Positions 27,905-38,250 are shown, counted from the stretch's first letter. The stretch is 64,000 nt of DNA from Buttiauxella agrestis ATCC 33320 (GCF_000735355.1 NZ_JMPI01000061.1:1-64000); one strand, 5' to 3'. The notes: generated by a model not told the origin, from the sequence alone. A program made the numbers and translations.

Positions 27905-27940
27905 GGCACGGGCGCAGAGGAAAACCTCGACGCCCGTGCC
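27905..27940 (-). promoter_or_regulatory. Strong intercistronic hairpin between dnaK and dnaJ
   Basis: GGCACGGGCG and CGCCCGTGCC form a perfect 10-base stem, with an inner GAGG-AAAA-CCTC stem. There is no T run, so it probably adjusts the relative expression of dnaK and dnaJ by stabilising or pausing rather than fully ending transcripts. Confidence 0.65.
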
Positions 27941-27964
27941 AGTTACCAACCGCTCAAAGGGCGA

Positions 27965-29884
27965 TTATTTTTTGTCTTTAACTTCTTCGAACTCAGCATC
28001 AACAACATCGTCGTCTTTGCTTGTTGAGTTACCAGCATCAGTTGCGTTACCAGCTTGCTGCTCAGCATGTTGCGCCTGAGCCAGTTCCATCAGTTTCTGA
28101 GAAACTTGTGCCAGTACCTGCATTTTCGCTTCGATGTCTGCTTTGTCTTCGCCTTTCAGAGAAGATTCCAGCGCTGTCAGTGCGGACTCAATAGCAGTTT
28201 TGTCATCAGCTGGCAGTTTGTCGCCTGCTTCTTCAACCTGCTTGCGAGTGCTGTGCAGCAAATGGTCGCCCTGGTTGCGAGTCTGAACCAGTTCTTCAAA
28301 CTTACGGTCAGCTTCGGCGTTAGCTTCTGCATCGCGAACCATTTTCTGGATTTCTTCTTCGTTCAGACCAGAAGAAGCCTTGATGGTGATCTTCTGCTCT
28401 TTACCGCTGTTTTTGTCTTTCGCGGAAACGTGCAGGATACCATCAGCATCAATATCGAAAGTTACTTCGATCTGCGGCATGCCGCGTGGTGCTGGGCTGA
28501 TACCATCCAGGTTGAACTGACCCAGAGATTTGTTATCCGCCGCACGCTTACGCTCACCCTGAATCACATGGATGGTCACCGCAGACTGGTTATCTTCAGC
28601 TGTAGAGAACACCTGGCTGTGCTTAGTCGGGATAGTGGTGTTTTTGTTGATCAGTGAAGTCATCACACCGCCCATGGTTTCGATACCCAAAGACAGCGGG
28701 GTAACGTCCAGCAGCAGTACGTCAGTCACATCACCAGCAAGCACACCCCCCTGAACAGCTGCACCGATTGCAACAGCTTCGTCCGGGTTAACGTCTTTAC
28801 GTGGTTCTTTACCGAAGAACTCAGTCACTTTCTTCTGCACCATTGGCATACGAGTCTGACCACCAACCAGGATAACGTCCTGGATATCAGATACAGACAG
28901 GCCAGCGTCTTGCAGAGCAACTTTCAGCGGCTCGATAGAACGGTTTACCAGGTCTTCGACCAGGGATTCCAGTTTTGCACGAGTCACTTTGATGTTCATG
29001 TGTTTTGGACCGGTCGCGTCTGCTGTGATGTACGGCAGGTTCACGTCGGTCTGTTGAGCAGAAGACAGCTCAATTTTCGCTTTTTCAGCAGCTTCTTTCA
29101 GACGCTGCATAGCCAGTGGATCGTTACGCAGATCGATACCTTGATCTTTCTTGAACTCTTCCACTAAGTAGTTGATCAAACGGCTATCGAAGTCTTCACC
29201 ACCCAGGTGGGTATCACCGTTGGTTGCCAGAACTTCGAAGGTTTTTTCGCCATCAACTTCGTCGATTTCGATAATAGAGATATCAAAAGTACCACCACCC
29301 AAGTCGTAAACCGCGATAGTACGGTTGCCAACTTCTTTATCCAGACCGTAGGCCAGAGCCGCTGCGGTTGGTTCGTTGATGATACGTTTTACTTCCAGAC
29401 CTGCGATACGGCCAGCATCTTTAGTTGCCTGACGCTGTGCATCGTTGAAGTATGCAGGAACGGTGATAACAGCTTCAGTTACTGGCTCGCCCAGATAATC
29501 TTCAGCGGTTTTCTTCATTTTCTTCAACACTTCAGCAGAGATCTGCGGAGGTGCCATTTTCTGACCTTTAACATCAATCCATGCGTCGCCGTTGTCGGCT
29601 GCAATGATTTTGTACGGCATGATGGCTTCATCACGCTGCACTTCTTCATCCTGGAAGCGACGGCCAATCAGGCGCTTGATCGCGAACAGTGTGTTCTGCG
29701 GGTTAGTCACTGCCTGACGTTTAGCCGGCTGACCAACCAGAATCTCACCATCCTGGGTATAGGCAATGATTGAAGGAGTGGTGCGATCACCCTCGGCGTT
29801 TTCAAGAACGCGAGCGGTGGTACCATCCATAATTGCTATACAAGAGTTGGTTGTACCCAAGTCGATGCCAATAATTTTACCCAT
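27965..29884 (-). CDS. dnaK: Chaperone DnaK (Hsp70)
   Basis: The protein has 639 residues (E. coli 638). The ATPase domain starts [16 protein letters not shown] and includes [16 protein letters not shown]. The substrate domain has [17 protein letters not shown], and the tail ends EEVKDKK as in other enterobacteria. It is the central heat-shock chaperone working with DnaJ and GrpE. A sigma-32 promoter lies about 125 bases upstream. Confidence 0.99.
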   Translation of the reverse strand: MGKIIGIDLGTTNSCIAIMDGTTARVLENAEGDRTTPSIIAYTQDGEILVGQPAKRQAVTNPQNTLFAIKRLIGRRFQDEEVQRDEAIMPYKIIAADNGDAWIDVKGQKMAPPQISAEVLKKMKKTAEDYLGEPVTEAVITVPAYFNDAQRQATKDAGRIAGLEVKRIINEPTAAALAYGLDKEVGNRTIAVYDLGGGTFDISIIEIDEVDGEKTFEVLATNGDTHLGGEDFDSRLINYLVEEFKKDQGIDLRNDPLAMQRLKEAAEKAKIELSSAQQTDVNLPYITADATGPKHMNIKVTRAKLESLVEDLVNRSIEPLKVALQDAGLSVSDIQDVILVGGQTRMPMVQKKVTEFFGKEPRKDVNPDEAVAIGAAVQGGVLAGDVTDVLLLDVTPLSLGIETMGGVMTSLINKNTTIPTKHSQVFSTAEDNQSAVTIHVIQGERKRAADNKSLGQFNLDGISPAPRGMPQIEVTFDIDADGILHVSAKDKNSGKEQKITIKASSGLNEEEIQKMVRDAEANAEADRKFEELVQTRNQGDHLLHSTRKQVEEAGDKLPADDKTAIESALTALESSLKGEDKADIEAKMQVLAQVSQKLMELAQAQHAEQQAGNATDAGNSTSKDDDVVDAEFEEVKDKK

Positions 29885-30006
29885 CTAAACGTCTCCACTT
29901 AAAATTTGTTCGTCATATGGTCGTGAACCTGTTATGCGGGCAAACAAGAGTCTTTCAACTGCCCAAACACGTTTTTTTGCAGGCTCATCAACTGCGGTTG
30001 CATACA

Positions 30007-30034
30007 AGATGGGGTCACTCGGCTCGCCATCAAG
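30007..30034 (-). promoter_or_regulatory. dnaK heat-shock promoter (sigma-32)
   Basis: On the minus strand CTTGATG (30034-30028) is followed after 13 bases by CCCCATCT (30014-30007), matching the sigma-32 consensus and the main dnaK promoter of E. coli. The remainder of 29885-30181 holds the dnaK leader and the satP promoter region; no gene is seen. Confidence 0.8.
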
Positions 30035-30181
30035 GGGCAAGGCAAAAAAAATTTTCATCTTCACACCTGTTTAGATCATGGACTCGAACCCCTCTCCTGA
30101 TTATGATGCCGCGCCCCGCTGCCCTTTCGCAGTCGTGTGGCGACTACAACTATTCATTTTCAGACGAATTTTAGAGGAACT

Positions 30182-30751
30182 ATGGGCAACACTAAGTTGG
30201 CTAATCCAGCTCCCCTGGGCTTGATGGGCTTCGGCATGACTACCATTCTGCTCAACCTGCATAACACCGGCATATTCCCTTTTGATGTCAACATCCTTGC
30301 AATGGGCATTTTCTACGGTGGTATCGCACAAATTTTTGCCGGCCTGTTGGAATTTAAGAAAGGTAATACTTTCGGCCTGACTGCATTCACTTCTTATGGA
30401 TCTTTCTGGCTGACTCTGGTCGCCATTCTGATCATGCCTAAGATGGGTCTTGCAGACGCTGCAAACGCACACTTCCTCGGCGCGTATCTCGGTCTGTGGG
30501 GCGTATTCACGCTATTCATGTTCTTCGGCACCCTGGCTTCCGCGCCACGTATGCTGCAGTTCGTGTTTGCAAGCCTGACCGTTCTGTTTGCTCTGCTGGC
30601 TATCGGCCACCTGGCTGACAACGAAGGCATCGTACGCATCGCGGGCTGGATTGGTCTGGTGTGTGGCGCGAGCGCCATCTACCTGGCGATGGGCGAAGTG
30701 CTCAACGAGCAGTTTGGCCGTACCGTGCTGCCGATTGGTGAAAAACACTAA
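30182..30751 (+). CDS. satP: Acetate/succinate:proton symporter SatP
   Basis: The protein has 189 residues (E. coli SatP/YaaH 188) with six membrane spans. The AceTr family signature NPAPLGLMGFGMTTILLN is at the N-terminus and GEVLNEQFGRTVLPIGEKH at the end. It imports acetate and succinate. The ATG at 30182 follows AGAGGAAC and matches the E. coli start. The yaaW and yaaI genes of E. coli between satP and dnaK are missing. Confidence 0.95.
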   Translation: MGNTKLANPAPLGLMGFGMTTILLNLHNTGIFPFDVNILAMGIFYGGIAQIFAGLLEFKKGNTFGLTAFTSYGSFWLTLVAILIMPKMGLADAANAHFLGAYLGLWGVFTLFMFFGTLASAPRMLQFVFASLTVLFALLAIGHLADNEGIVRIAGWIGLVCGASAIYLAMGEVLNEQFGRTVLPIGEKH

Positions 30752-30780
30752 TTCCGGCAAGCAACGAATCAGAAAACAAA

Positions 30781-30804
30781 AACGCGGAGGTTTTCCTCCG
30801 CGTT
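30781..30804. terminator. satP terminator
   Basis: AACGCGGAGG and CCTCCGCGTT form a 10-base stem with a TTTT loop, followed by T on both strands. It lies between convergent satP and the MHS transporter gene. Confidence 0.88.
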
Positions 30805-30807
30805 TTT

Positions 30808-32133
30808 TTATGAATGTTGCAGCGGCCTTTCAACCACTTTGCTTTCCGACGTTAAATCGTTGCGCAGCCAAATCCCCAGACCTAAACCCACCATCGCTAA
30901 CGCCAGCACATACCACGCGGGTCCCATCGGTGATATTGCTGATAGCATCGTCACGAAGATTGGCGTCAGGCCACCGAAAATGGCATACGACATATTGTAA
31001 GAGAACGAGATTCCGGTAAAACGCACTTCCGCCGGGAACGCTCTGACCATCACATACGGAACTGCCCCAACAACGCCGACGCTTAAACCGACCAGACCAT
31101 ATAAGAAGAACAGGTATTCAGGGTGACTCGCTGTCAGGTGGTAGAACATCCAGCTACAAACAGCCAGCATCAGACTGCCGACAATAAACGTTTTACTGGC
31201 ACCAATACGATCGATAACCAACCCCGCCACAATACAACCGATACACAGCATCACGATGGCAATGCTGTTTGCCTGGAGCGTTAATGCAGGCGCAATCCCC
31301 AACTGTTTTTGCAACCAGGTAGGAGCCATCAAAATCACCACTACAATCCCTGCCGACAACAACCAGGTCAGGAGCATCGAAATCACGACCGCTTTTTTAT
31401 GGTTTGCGATGACAGATTTCAACGGCAACTCTTCTGCCAGCGCTTTGCGTTGCTGCATCTCTATAAAGATGGGGGTCTCTTGCAGCCAGCGACGCAGATA
31501 CATCGCCACCAGGCCGAATATACCGCCTAAGAAGAACGGAATACGCCAGCCGCCATCGTGAATGGCTTCCTGCGTCATCGAGGTATTAATGATGGTAGCG
31601 ACAACGGAACCCAGCAAAATCCCGGCTGTTAAGCCCGCCGTTAACGTGCCACACGCAATGCCGATACGTTTATAAGGAACGTGTTCGGCAACAAAGACCC
31701 AGGCACCTGGGACTTCACCGCCAATTGCCGCGCCCTGAAGCACACGCATCAAAAGCAGCAAGACTGGAGCCGCGATGCCCAACGTTTCGTACGTTGGGAG
31801 CATACCAATCGCCAGCGTCGGTAACGCCATCAGCAAAATGCTCAGGGTGAACATTTTCTTGCGGCCAACCAGATCGCCAAAGTGCGCCATGATGATGCCG
31901 CCTAAGGGACGCGCCAGATATCCCGCAGCAAAAATGCCGAAGGTTTGTAGCTGGCGTAGCCATTCAGGAATATCCGCTGGGAAGAAAAGCGCCCCGACAA
32001 CGGTGGCGAAGAAGACGAAGATGATGAAGTCGTAAAATTCGAGCGCACCGCCAAGGGCGGCAAGAGTCAGAGTTTTATAATCCTGACGATTCAGAGGTCT
32101 TGTGCGTTGTATTGAATGCTGTTGTTGTGACAT
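30808..32133 (-). CDS. MFS transporter, metabolite:H+ symporter (MHS) family
   Basis: The protein has 441 residues and twelve membrane spans. MHS/ProP-like features are GGALEFYDFIIFVFFATVVG, YLARPLGGIIMAHFGDLVGR, VLQGAAIGGEVPGAWVFVAEH and AFPAEVRFTGISFSYNMSYA. Relatives carry carboxylates such as citrate, ketoglutarate or shikimate; the substrate here is unknown. The ATG at 32133 follows CAGG; an earlier start would add an unlikely tail. E. coli K-12 has no gene at this position, between mog and satP. Confidence 0.86.
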   Translation of the reverse strand: MSQQQHSIQRTRPLNRQDYKTLTLAALGGALEFYDFIIFVFFATVVGALFFPADIPEWLRQLQTFGIFAAGYLARPLGGIIMAHFGDLVGRKKMFTLSILLMALPTLAIGMLPTYETLGIAAPVLLLLMRVLQGAAIGGEVPGAWVFVAEHVPYKRIGIACGTLTAGLTAGILLGSVVATIINTSMTQEAIHDGGWRIPFFLGGIFGLVAMYLRRWLQETPIFIEMQQRKALAEELPLKSVIANHKKAVVISMLLTWLLSAGIVVVILMAPTWLQKQLGIAPALTLQANSIAIVMLCIGCIVAGLVIDRIGASKTFIVGSLMLAVCSWMFYHLTASHPEYLFFLYGLVGLSVGVVGAVPYVMVRAFPAEVRFTGISFSYNMSYAIFGGLTPIFVTMLSAISPMGPAWYVLALAMVGLGLGIWLRNDLTSESKVVERPLQHS

Positions 32134-32258
32134 AAGAACCTGCGTATGCAATAGGGCGTGGTATTTAGTTTCCATTTTGCTGTAAAGCAAAACTTACTAT
32201 AACGAACCCCGCCACACATACCACACTCACTACATCTTATGTCACAAACAATTAATTT

Positions 32259-32846
32259 TTAGGAGTTTATCTCGCGTATCGCGCTTTTAGGCCGAAAAGC
32301 TGCTACTACAACGCTATCCGTTTCGATATAAGGACCATCAAGCAACTGTATACAATACGGTACACTTGCAAAAATTCCCGGCACAACGACTTTCCCGTCC
32401 GCATCTTTGACGCCTTCCAGCGTTTCCTGAATTGATTTCGGCTGCCCCGGCAAGTTAAGGATTAATGCTTGTTTGCGGATAACACCGACCTGGCGAGAAA
32501 GAATGGCCGTCGGCACAAACTGCAGGCTTATCTGACGCATCTGCTCGCCAAAGCCAGGCATCACGCGGTCAGCAATCGCAAGCGTAGCATCAGGGGTTAC
32601 ATCACGACGCGCGGGGCCAGTGCCACCAGTGGTTAACACCAAATGACACGCCATTTCATCAACCAGCTCGCAAAGAGCCTGCTCAATCAACGGCTGCTCA
32701 TCAGGGATTAAACGGGTTTCAATCTGGAAAGGGGTGGTTAAGGTTTTTTCAAGCCAGGCAACAAGCGACGGAATGCCTTTATCTTGATAGACACCGCTCG
32801 AAGCGCGGTCAGAGATGGAAACTAAGCCAATGCGTAAGGTATTCAT
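32259..32846 (-). CDS. mog: Molybdopterin adenylyltransferase
   Basis: The protein has 195 residues, exactly as E. coli Mog. It adenylylates molybdopterin before molybdenum insertion. LVLTTGGTGPARRDVTPDA is the MoCF/MPT-binding motif; ILSRQVGVIRKQALILNLPG and IFASVPYCIQLLDGPYIET match E. coli closely. The start MNTLRIGLVSISDRASSG is conserved. Confidence 0.97.
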   Translation of the reverse strand: MNTLRIGLVSISDRASSGVYQDKGIPSLVAWLEKTLTTPFQIETRLIPDEQPLIEQALCELVDEMACHLVLTTGGTGPARRDVTPDATLAIADRVMPGFGEQMRQISLQFVPTAILSRQVGVIRKQALILNLPGQPKSIQETLEGVKDADGKVVVPGIFASVPYCIQLLDGPYIETDSVVVAAFRPKSAIREINS

Positions 32847-32925
32847 ATCATTCCCGGGGAAATCAGCAAACTTAACGGAATGATACACGGCGAAGAGAGT
32901 TGCAGACAGGGTGAAACACTAAAAA

Positions 32926-32951
32926 GCGTGACCGGAATGCTCCGGCCACGC
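32926..32951 (-). terminator. talB terminator
   Basis: GCGTGaCCGGA and TCCGGcCACGC form an 11-base stem with one mismatch, followed by a T run on the minus strand. Confidence 0.82.
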
Positions 32952-32957
32952 CAATGA

Positions 32958-33911
32958 TTACAGCAGGTCGCCGATCATTTTTTCCAGTTTTTCCTGGTCG
33001 ATAGCAAACTTACGGATGCCATCAGCCAGTTTATCAACAGCCATTGGATCTTGGTTGTGGCTCCACAGGAACTCAGACTCGGTCATACGTTCTGGGCGCG
33101 CTTTAACTTCGCCGGTGTAAGACAGTTTACGCTCAACAGCGCCTTCACTTTCTGCCAGCTCTTTGAGCAGTGCAGGAGCAATGGTCAGACGGTCACAACC
33201 AGCCAGTTCGATGATCTCGCCCAGGTTACGGAAGCTTGCGCCCATAACCACAGTCTCGTAACCATGTTCTTTGTAGTACTGGTAGATTTCAGAAACAGAA
33301 ACCACACCTGGATCTTCGTTTGGTGCGTACTCTTTCTTATCGGTATTCGTTTTGTACCAGTCGAGGATACGACCTACGAATGGAGAAATCAGGAATACGC
33401 CCGCTTCTGCACAAGCACGCGCCTGCGCGAAGGAGAACAGTAGAGTCAGGTTACAGTTGATGCCTTCTTTTTCCAGCTGCTCAGCAGCACGGATGCCCTG
33501 CCAGGTAGAAGCCAGTTTAATCAGGATACGGTCGTTGCTGATACCCGCATCGTTGTACATTTTGATCAGGCGTTTTGCTTTAGTGATGCTGGCATCAGTG
33601 TCATAGGACAGACGCGCATCCACTTCAGTAGAGATGCGACCTGGGATCAGTTTCAGGATTTCCAGACCAATATTCACCGCCAGCTTGTCAGTGGCATCCA
33701 CAACTTGTTGTGCATGGTCACTGCTCTGCTCACGCGCCCATGCAACCGCATCATCAATCAGTTTGCGGTATTCAGGAATTTGCGCAGCGTTCAGAATCAG
33801 AGAGGGGTTGGTGGTCGCATCTTGCGGCTGATACAGCTTCATTGCCGCAATATCCCCGGTGTCCGCAACAACTGTGGTTAGCTGACGCAGGGAGGTCAAT
33901 TTATCCGTCAT
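32958..33911 (-). CDS. talB: Transaldolase B
   Basis: The protein has 317 residues, as E. coli TalB. The Schiff-base lysine is in [16 protein letters not shown] (K132). [11 protein letters not shown] and [19 protein letters not shown] are family blocks. It links the pentose phosphate pathway to glycolysis. The ATG at 33911 starts [19 protein letters not shown]. It is divergent from yaaJ; the 214-base gap carries both promoters. Confidence 0.98.
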   Translation of the reverse strand: MTDKLTSLRQLTTVVADTGDIAAMKLYQPQDATTNPSLILNAAQIPEYRKLIDDAVAWAREQSSDHAQQVVDATDKLAVNIGLEILKLIPGRISTEVDARLSYDTDASITKAKRLIKMYNDAGISNDRILIKLASTWQGIRAAEQLEKEGINCNLTLLFSFAQARACAEAGVFLISPFVGRILDWYKTNTDKKEYAPNEDPGVVSVSEIYQYYKEHGYETVVMGASFRNLGEIIELAGCDRLTIAPALLKELAESEGAVERKLSYTGEVKARPERMTESEFLWSHNQDPMAVDKLADGIRKFAIDQEKLEKMIGDLL

Positions 33912-34125
33912 GATAGTTTCTCGTTTGGTAGAACTTGTTAGGGGGATGTAACCGGTCTGGCTTGATGATATCACGACGCAATTCAGGTGCAACCGCAGTG
34001 ACACATCGGTAAGAACTGAACGCTAAACTGATATATTCTATGTATTATTCGCCTGCAATCTAATGGAGCATACGCGCAAGCTGCGCATTGGCTGTGCACG
34101 TATCGCATGCAAAAGAGGGATGTTA

Positions 34126-35571
34126 ATGGCAGATTTTTTTCTTTTTATCAATGAGATACTCTGGGGTTCAATCCTCATTTACTTATTAGTCGGCGCGGGT
34201 TTGTGGTTCACCTGGCGATGTGGATTTGTGCAATTCCGCTATCTGACTCATCTACGCAGTCTCCTCCTTGCGAATAAAAACGCAGATTCTTCCGGACTAT
34301 CCTCATTCCAGGCATTGTGTACAAGCCTTGCTGCGCGTGTTGGAAGCGGTAATCTTTCCGGGGTCGCACTCGCTCTGACGCTCGGTGGCCCGGGCGCTAT
34401 TTTCTGGATGTGGGTCGTCGCAATGCTGGGTATGGCGACTTCCTTTGCCGAATGTACCCTTGCCCAACTTTATAAAACCCGTGACAGCGAAGGCAATTAT
34501 CGCGGCGGCCCGGCCTGGTACATGGAACGCGGGCTGGGAATGCGCTGGATGGGCGTCATGTTCTCCATTTTCCTGATGATAGCCTTTGGCCTGATTTTCA
34601 ATGCGGTCCAGGCAAACTCTATCGCCAATGCGGTAAACCATGCTTTTGGTATTCCTAAAACCTGGATTGGCATGGCTCTTGTTGTCATCACCGCAGGCAC
34701 CATTTGGGGCGGAATGCGAGGCACCGCGCGTGTTGCCCAATGGTTAGTGCCCTTCATGGCGTTAATCTGGGTGTTGATGAGCCTGGTGGTTATGGCGATG
34801 AACATTGAGCGTTTACCAGAAGTGGTTTCGCTGGTGTTCAAAAGCGCGTTTGGCTGGCAAGAAGCCGCCTCGGGCGCAATTGGATTCACCATCAGCCAGG
34901 CGATTACCACCGGTTTTCAGCGCGGAATGTTCTCTAACGAAGCGGGTATGGGCTCTTCGCCCAACGCAGCAGCGGCGGCGGCACCGTGGCCACCCCACCC
35001 CGCCTCGCAAGGGCTGGTGCAAATGTTCGGTGTGTTGATTGATACCATGATCATTTGTACTGCAACCGCAGGCATCATCCTGTTTTCCGGAATACTCGAT
35101 ACCGCCGATCCCAGCATGAATGGCATTACCCTGGTACAACAAGCGCTGAGCAGCATGGTTGGCTCGTGGGGAACCGGGTTTATCGCTTTTATCGTGATGC
35201 TTTTTGCCTTCACATCTATTGTCGCCAACTATGCCTATGCAGAAAACAACCTCTTCTTTTTGCAACAAAAAAGCCCGTTCGCGACGGTGTTATTCCGCTG
35301 TCTGGCGCTGGTGATGGTGATGTTTGGTACGCTTTCGCCACTGCCGCTGGTCTGGCAAATGGCGGATGTGGCAATGGCGTTTATGGCTGTCACCAACCTC
35401 ACGGCAATCCTGCTGCTCTCACCGATTGCACGCGACCTGAGTGCTGATTACCTGCGCCAGTTGAAGCTCGGAGAAATACCGGTTTTCGATCCGAACCGTT
35501 TTCCTGAAATTAAAAGCCAACTGGCACCGGGTATTTGGGACAATCCAAAGCCTCCTGAAACCAAACGCTAA
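34126..35571 (+). CDS. yaaJ: Sodium:alanine/glycine symporter family protein YaaJ
   Basis: The protein has 481 residues (E. coli YaaJ 476). It is an AgcS family inner-membrane transporter. Blocks shared with E. coli are ALCTSLAARVGSGNLSGVAL, FQRGMFSNEAGMGSSPNAAA and AENNLFFLQQKS. The ATG at 34126 follows GAGGGATG and matches the E. coli start. The substrate is probably a small amino acid but has not been shown by the sequence. Confidence 0.93.
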   Translation: MADFFLFINEILWGSILIYLLVGAGLWFTWRCGFVQFRYLTHLRSLLLANKNADSSGLSSFQALCTSLAARVGSGNLSGVALALTLGGPGAIFWMWVVAMLGMATSFAECTLAQLYKTRDSEGNYRGGPAWYMERGLGMRWMGVMFSIFLMIAFGLIFNAVQANSIANAVNHAFGIPKTWIGMALVVITAGTIWGGMRGTARVAQWLVPFMALIWVLMSLVVMAMNIERLPEVVSLVFKSAFGWQEAASGAIGFTISQAITTGFQRGMFSNEAGMGSSPNAAAAAAPWPPHPASQGLVQMFGVLIDTMIICTATAGIILFSGILDTADPSMNGITLVQQALSSMVGSWGTGFIAFIVMLFAFTSIVANYAYAENNLFFLQQKSPFATVLFRCLALVMVMFGTLSPLPLVWQMADVAMAFMAVTNLTAILLLSPIARDLSADYLRQLKLGEIPVFDPNRFPEIKSQLAPGIWDNPKPPETKR

Positions 35572-35640
35572 TCGCAACCATTGGCTAATACTTCCAGTAA
35601 ATTTGTTAGAGTAGGCGGTAAAAGTGAGCAAGGAACAAAT

Positions 35641-36414
35641 ATGCTAATTCTAATTTCACCTGCAAAAACCCTGGATTATCAAAGCGATCTGCCTACCGAT
35701 CGTTATACACAACCCGAACTGTTGGACTATTCCCAGCAGTTGATTGCCGTGGCGCGCAAACTCAGTGCGCCGCAAATTTCTTCTCTGATGCATATTAGCG
35801 ACAAACTGGCCTCACTAAACGAAACTCGTTTTCACGAATGGCAGCCGGATTTCACGCCGCAAAATGCGCGTCAGGCGATTCTGGCCTTTAAAGGCGACGT
35901 CTACACCGGATTACAGGCAGAAGAGTTTAGCGATGCGGATTTCGACTTTGCTCAGCAGCATTTACGCATGCTTTCCGGCTTATATGGCGTGTTGCGCCCG
36001 TTGGATTTGATGCAGCCGTATCGGCTAGAAATGGGTATCAAGCTTGAGAATCCGAAGGGTAAAGATCTGTACCACTTCTGGGGCGATACCATCACCGAGA
36101 AGTTGAATCAGGCGCTCGAGGCTCAGGGTGACAATATCGTGGTTAACCTGGCATCTGATGAGTATTACAAATCGGTGAAACCGAAAAAACTCAATGCAGA
36201 AATCATCAAGCCGGTGTTCCTCGATGAGAAGAACGGCAAGTTTAAAGTTATCAGCTTTTACGCCAAGAAAGCGCGTGGCTTGATGAGCCGTTACATCATT
36301 GAAAACCGCCTCACCCAACCTGAACAACTGATCGGTTTTAACACTGACGGCTACTTCTTTGATGAAGCCGCCTCCGGTGAACATGAACTAGTGTTCAAGC
36401 GCCACGAGCAGTAA
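35641..36414 (+). CDS. yaaA: Peroxide-stress protein YaaA
   Basis: The protein has 257 residues (E. coli 258), family DUF328. The start [13 protein letters not shown] and the blocks [20 protein letters not shown] and [14 protein letters not shown] are conserved. In E. coli YaaA lowers free iron during hydrogen peroxide stress and binds DNA. The ATG at 35641 follows AGCAAGGAAC. Confidence 0.96.
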   Translation: MLILISPAKTLDYQSDLPTDRYTQPELLDYSQQLIAVARKLSAPQISSLMHISDKLASLNETRFHEWQPDFTPQNARQAILAFKGDVYTGLQAEEFSDADFDFAQQHLRMLSGLYGVLRPLDLMQPYRLEMGIKLENPKGKDLYHFWGDTITEKLNQALEAQGDNIVVNLASDEYYKSVKPKKLNAEIIKPVFLDEKNGKFKVISFYAKKARGLMSRYIIENRLTQPEQLIGFNTDGYFFDEAASGEHELVFKRHEQ

Positions 36415-36417
36415 GCC

Positions 36418-36444
36418 AAAACGCCAGCGCAATGCTGGCGTTTT
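36418..36444. terminator. Bidirectional terminator between yaaA and yaaX
   Basis: AAAACGCCAGC and GCTGGCGTTTT form an 11-base stem with a five-base loop, between convergent genes. Confidence 0.87.
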
Positions 36445-36446
36445 GT

Positions 36447-36746
36447 TTAGTGATGTTTGTTTTGGCCGTAGTGATTACCGTTGTCATGATGGTCTTTGCC
36501 ATGATGATTGTGGTCATCGCGATGATCGTTGTGATGATCATGCGGATGCCATCTGTTATCACGCCATTCATAGTGATCATTCCACCAACCATGGTCGCGC
36601 CAGTTACCGCCATCCCAATAGTTTCCGTGATTATCCTGATCGCCAATTTGTAATTTCACTGCCGGAACTAATGTAATTTCTGAAGCTTGGGCAGCTAACG
36701 GAGCGATTACCAGCATCGATAACGCAAGAATAATTGATTTCAACAT
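36447..36746 (-). CDS. yaaX: Small exported DUF2502 protein YaaX
   Basis: The protein has 99 residues (E. coli YaaX 98). A Sec signal peptide (LKSIILALSMLVIAPLAAQA) precedes EITLVPAVKLQIGDQDN and GNWRDHGWWNDHYEWR, as in YaaX and YpeC. The C-terminal third is mostly histidine, asparagine and aspartate (HHNDHRDDHNHHG, DHHDNGNHYG), more so than in E. coli, and may bind metal; that is inference. Its function is unknown. The gene lies between thrC and yaaA as in E. coli. Confidence 0.92.
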   Translation of the reverse strand: MLKSIILALSMLVIAPLAAQASEITLVPAVKLQIGDQDNHGNYWDGGNWRDHGWWNDHYEWRDNRWHPHDHHNDHRDDHNHHGKDHHDNGNHYGQNKHH

Positions 36747-36921
36747 AAGTGACTCCTTACTGCATTCATGCCCCATATGGGTCGTTGAAGAGAGCATATG
36801 CCTTACAGCATGGGGTTGTTATTCTCCGCAATCCTAATCTCTAAGCGCCCGCATTTAATGGGAATTCCTACATTTTCCCTCCTTGTTTCCTGCACATTTC
36901 CTCCATGATTCAGAGATAAAA

Positions 36922-36943
36922 AAACCACTCCGAAGAGTGGTTT
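36922..36943 (-). terminator. thr operon terminator
   Basis: AAACCACTC and GAGTGGTTT form a stem with a CGAA loop, 17 bases past the thrC stop, with a T run on the minus strand. Confidence 0.87.
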
Positions 36944-36960
36944 TTAAAGCAATGCGGTCA

Positions 36961-38247
36961 TTACGCTTTGGCCATCATCAACTCACGCAGCGCAGCAAAA
37001 TCCGCGGGTAGATTGTGGGAAAGCAGCGGTAAATCAGCACGTTCGGCAAGCTCTGCTGGCAGTGGCAGAGTTTCACCGAGGATCTCCTCCACGCTTTCTT
37101 TGAATTTCGCCGGATGCGCAGTGCCAAGGAACAAGCCGTATTCGCCTGGCTGGAGCTGGTCACGCAGCGCGCGATAAGCGATAGCCGCGTGCGGTTCAGA
37201 AACATAGCCCACTGCTTTCAGTTCTTTCATCGTGGCTTTGGTGGTTTCGTCGGTGACGGTCGCATAACCGAGGTCGGTCAGACGCCAAATCTTACGGCGG
37301 AACAACTCTTCTACACGCGGCCAGTTGTTTGGCTGGCTGACATCCATGGCGTTAGAAAGTGTCGCAACCGTGGTTTTCGGTGCCCATTCGCCGTTGGTCA
37401 GGAAACGTGGAACGGTGTCGTTGGCATTGGTCGCCGCGATAAAACGCTTGATTGGCAAGCCGAGTGATTTTGCCAGCAAGCCTGCGGTTAAATCACCAAA
37501 GTTGCCGCTTGGTACGGAAACCACCAGCTGATTGCGAGCTTCTTGTGGCAGTTGCGCCACCGCTTCAAAGTAATAGCAAATCTGCGCCAGCAAACGGCTG
37601 ATGTTGATTGAGTTGGCGGAGTTTAACCCCAGCGCCAATTTCAACTCTTCATCATCAAACGCTTGTTTCACCAGCGCCTGGCAGGCATCGAAATCGCCGT
37701 CGATAGCGACAGTTTCAATATTACCGCCAAGGGTACAGAACAGTTTTTCCTGTAGCGGGCTAATTTTGCCACGCGGATACAGGATAACGACGCGCACGTT
37801 TTTCAGGCCGTAGAAAGCATGCGCTACCGCAGCACCCGTATCGCCAGAAGTCGCGGTCAAAATAGTGACCGGTTTGTCGCCGCTAATATGCGTCAGCATC
37901 TGCGCCATAAAGCGGCCGCCGAAATCTTTAAATGCCAGCGTCGGGCCGTGGAACAGCTCAAGGCAGCCGATATCTGGCTCTACGCTTTTCACAGGTGCAG
38001 GGAAAGCAAACGCCGCACGCACACGTTCTTCGAGAATTTCTTGCGGGATTTCATCACCGATAAATGCAGACAGAATTTTGCTGCTGCGGGCGACAAAGTC
38101 CATCTTCAACATTTCGTCGACTTCGGTCAGTTCAAATTCCGGCAAATCGTGTGGAAAAAACAGCCCCTGCTGTTTACCCAAACCCTGCACAATTGCCTGG
38201 GCAAAAGTGACCTGCTCATTATGATCTTTAAGGTTATACAGTTTCAT
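36961..38247 (-). CDS. thrC: Threonine synthase
   Basis: The protein has 428 residues, as E. coli. It is PLP-dependent and converts phosphohomoserine to threonine. The PLP lysine is in GPTLAFKDFGGRFMAQM, and the phosphate loop is in SVPSGNFGDLTAGLLAKS. It is the last gene of the thrLABC operon, three bases after thrB. Confidence 0.98.
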   Translation of the reverse strand: MKLYNLKDHNEQVTFAQAIVQGLGKQQGLFFPHDLPEFELTEVDEMLKMDFVARSSKILSAFIGDEIPQEILEERVRAAFAFPAPVKSVEPDIGCLELFHGPTLAFKDFGGRFMAQMLTHISGDKPVTILTATSGDTGAAVAHAFYGLKNVRVVILYPRGKISPLQEKLFCTLGGNIETVAIDGDFDACQALVKQAFDDEELKLALGLNSANSINISRLLAQICYYFEAVAQLPQEARNQLVVSVPSGNFGDLTAGLLAKSLGLPIKRFIAATNANDTVPRFLTNGEWAPKTTVATLSNAMDVSQPNNWPRVEELFRRKIWRLTDLGYATVTDETTKATMKELKAVGYVSEPHAAIAYRALRDQLQPGEYGLFLGTAHPAKFKESVEEILGETLPLPAELAERADLPLLSHNLPADFAALRELMMAKA

Positions 38248-38250
38248 GCG

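Noticed and set aside
29207-29773. Open frame antisense to dnaK (188 codons)
   Set aside because: It is opposite a highly conserved gene, has no recognisable motif and is explained by the codon bias of dnaK.
30074-30098. tRNA-like 3' end (minus strand GGAGAGGGGTTCGAGTCC) upstream of dnaK
   Set aside because: It resembles a T arm, but the T stem does not pair and no acceptor, D or anticodon arm is present.
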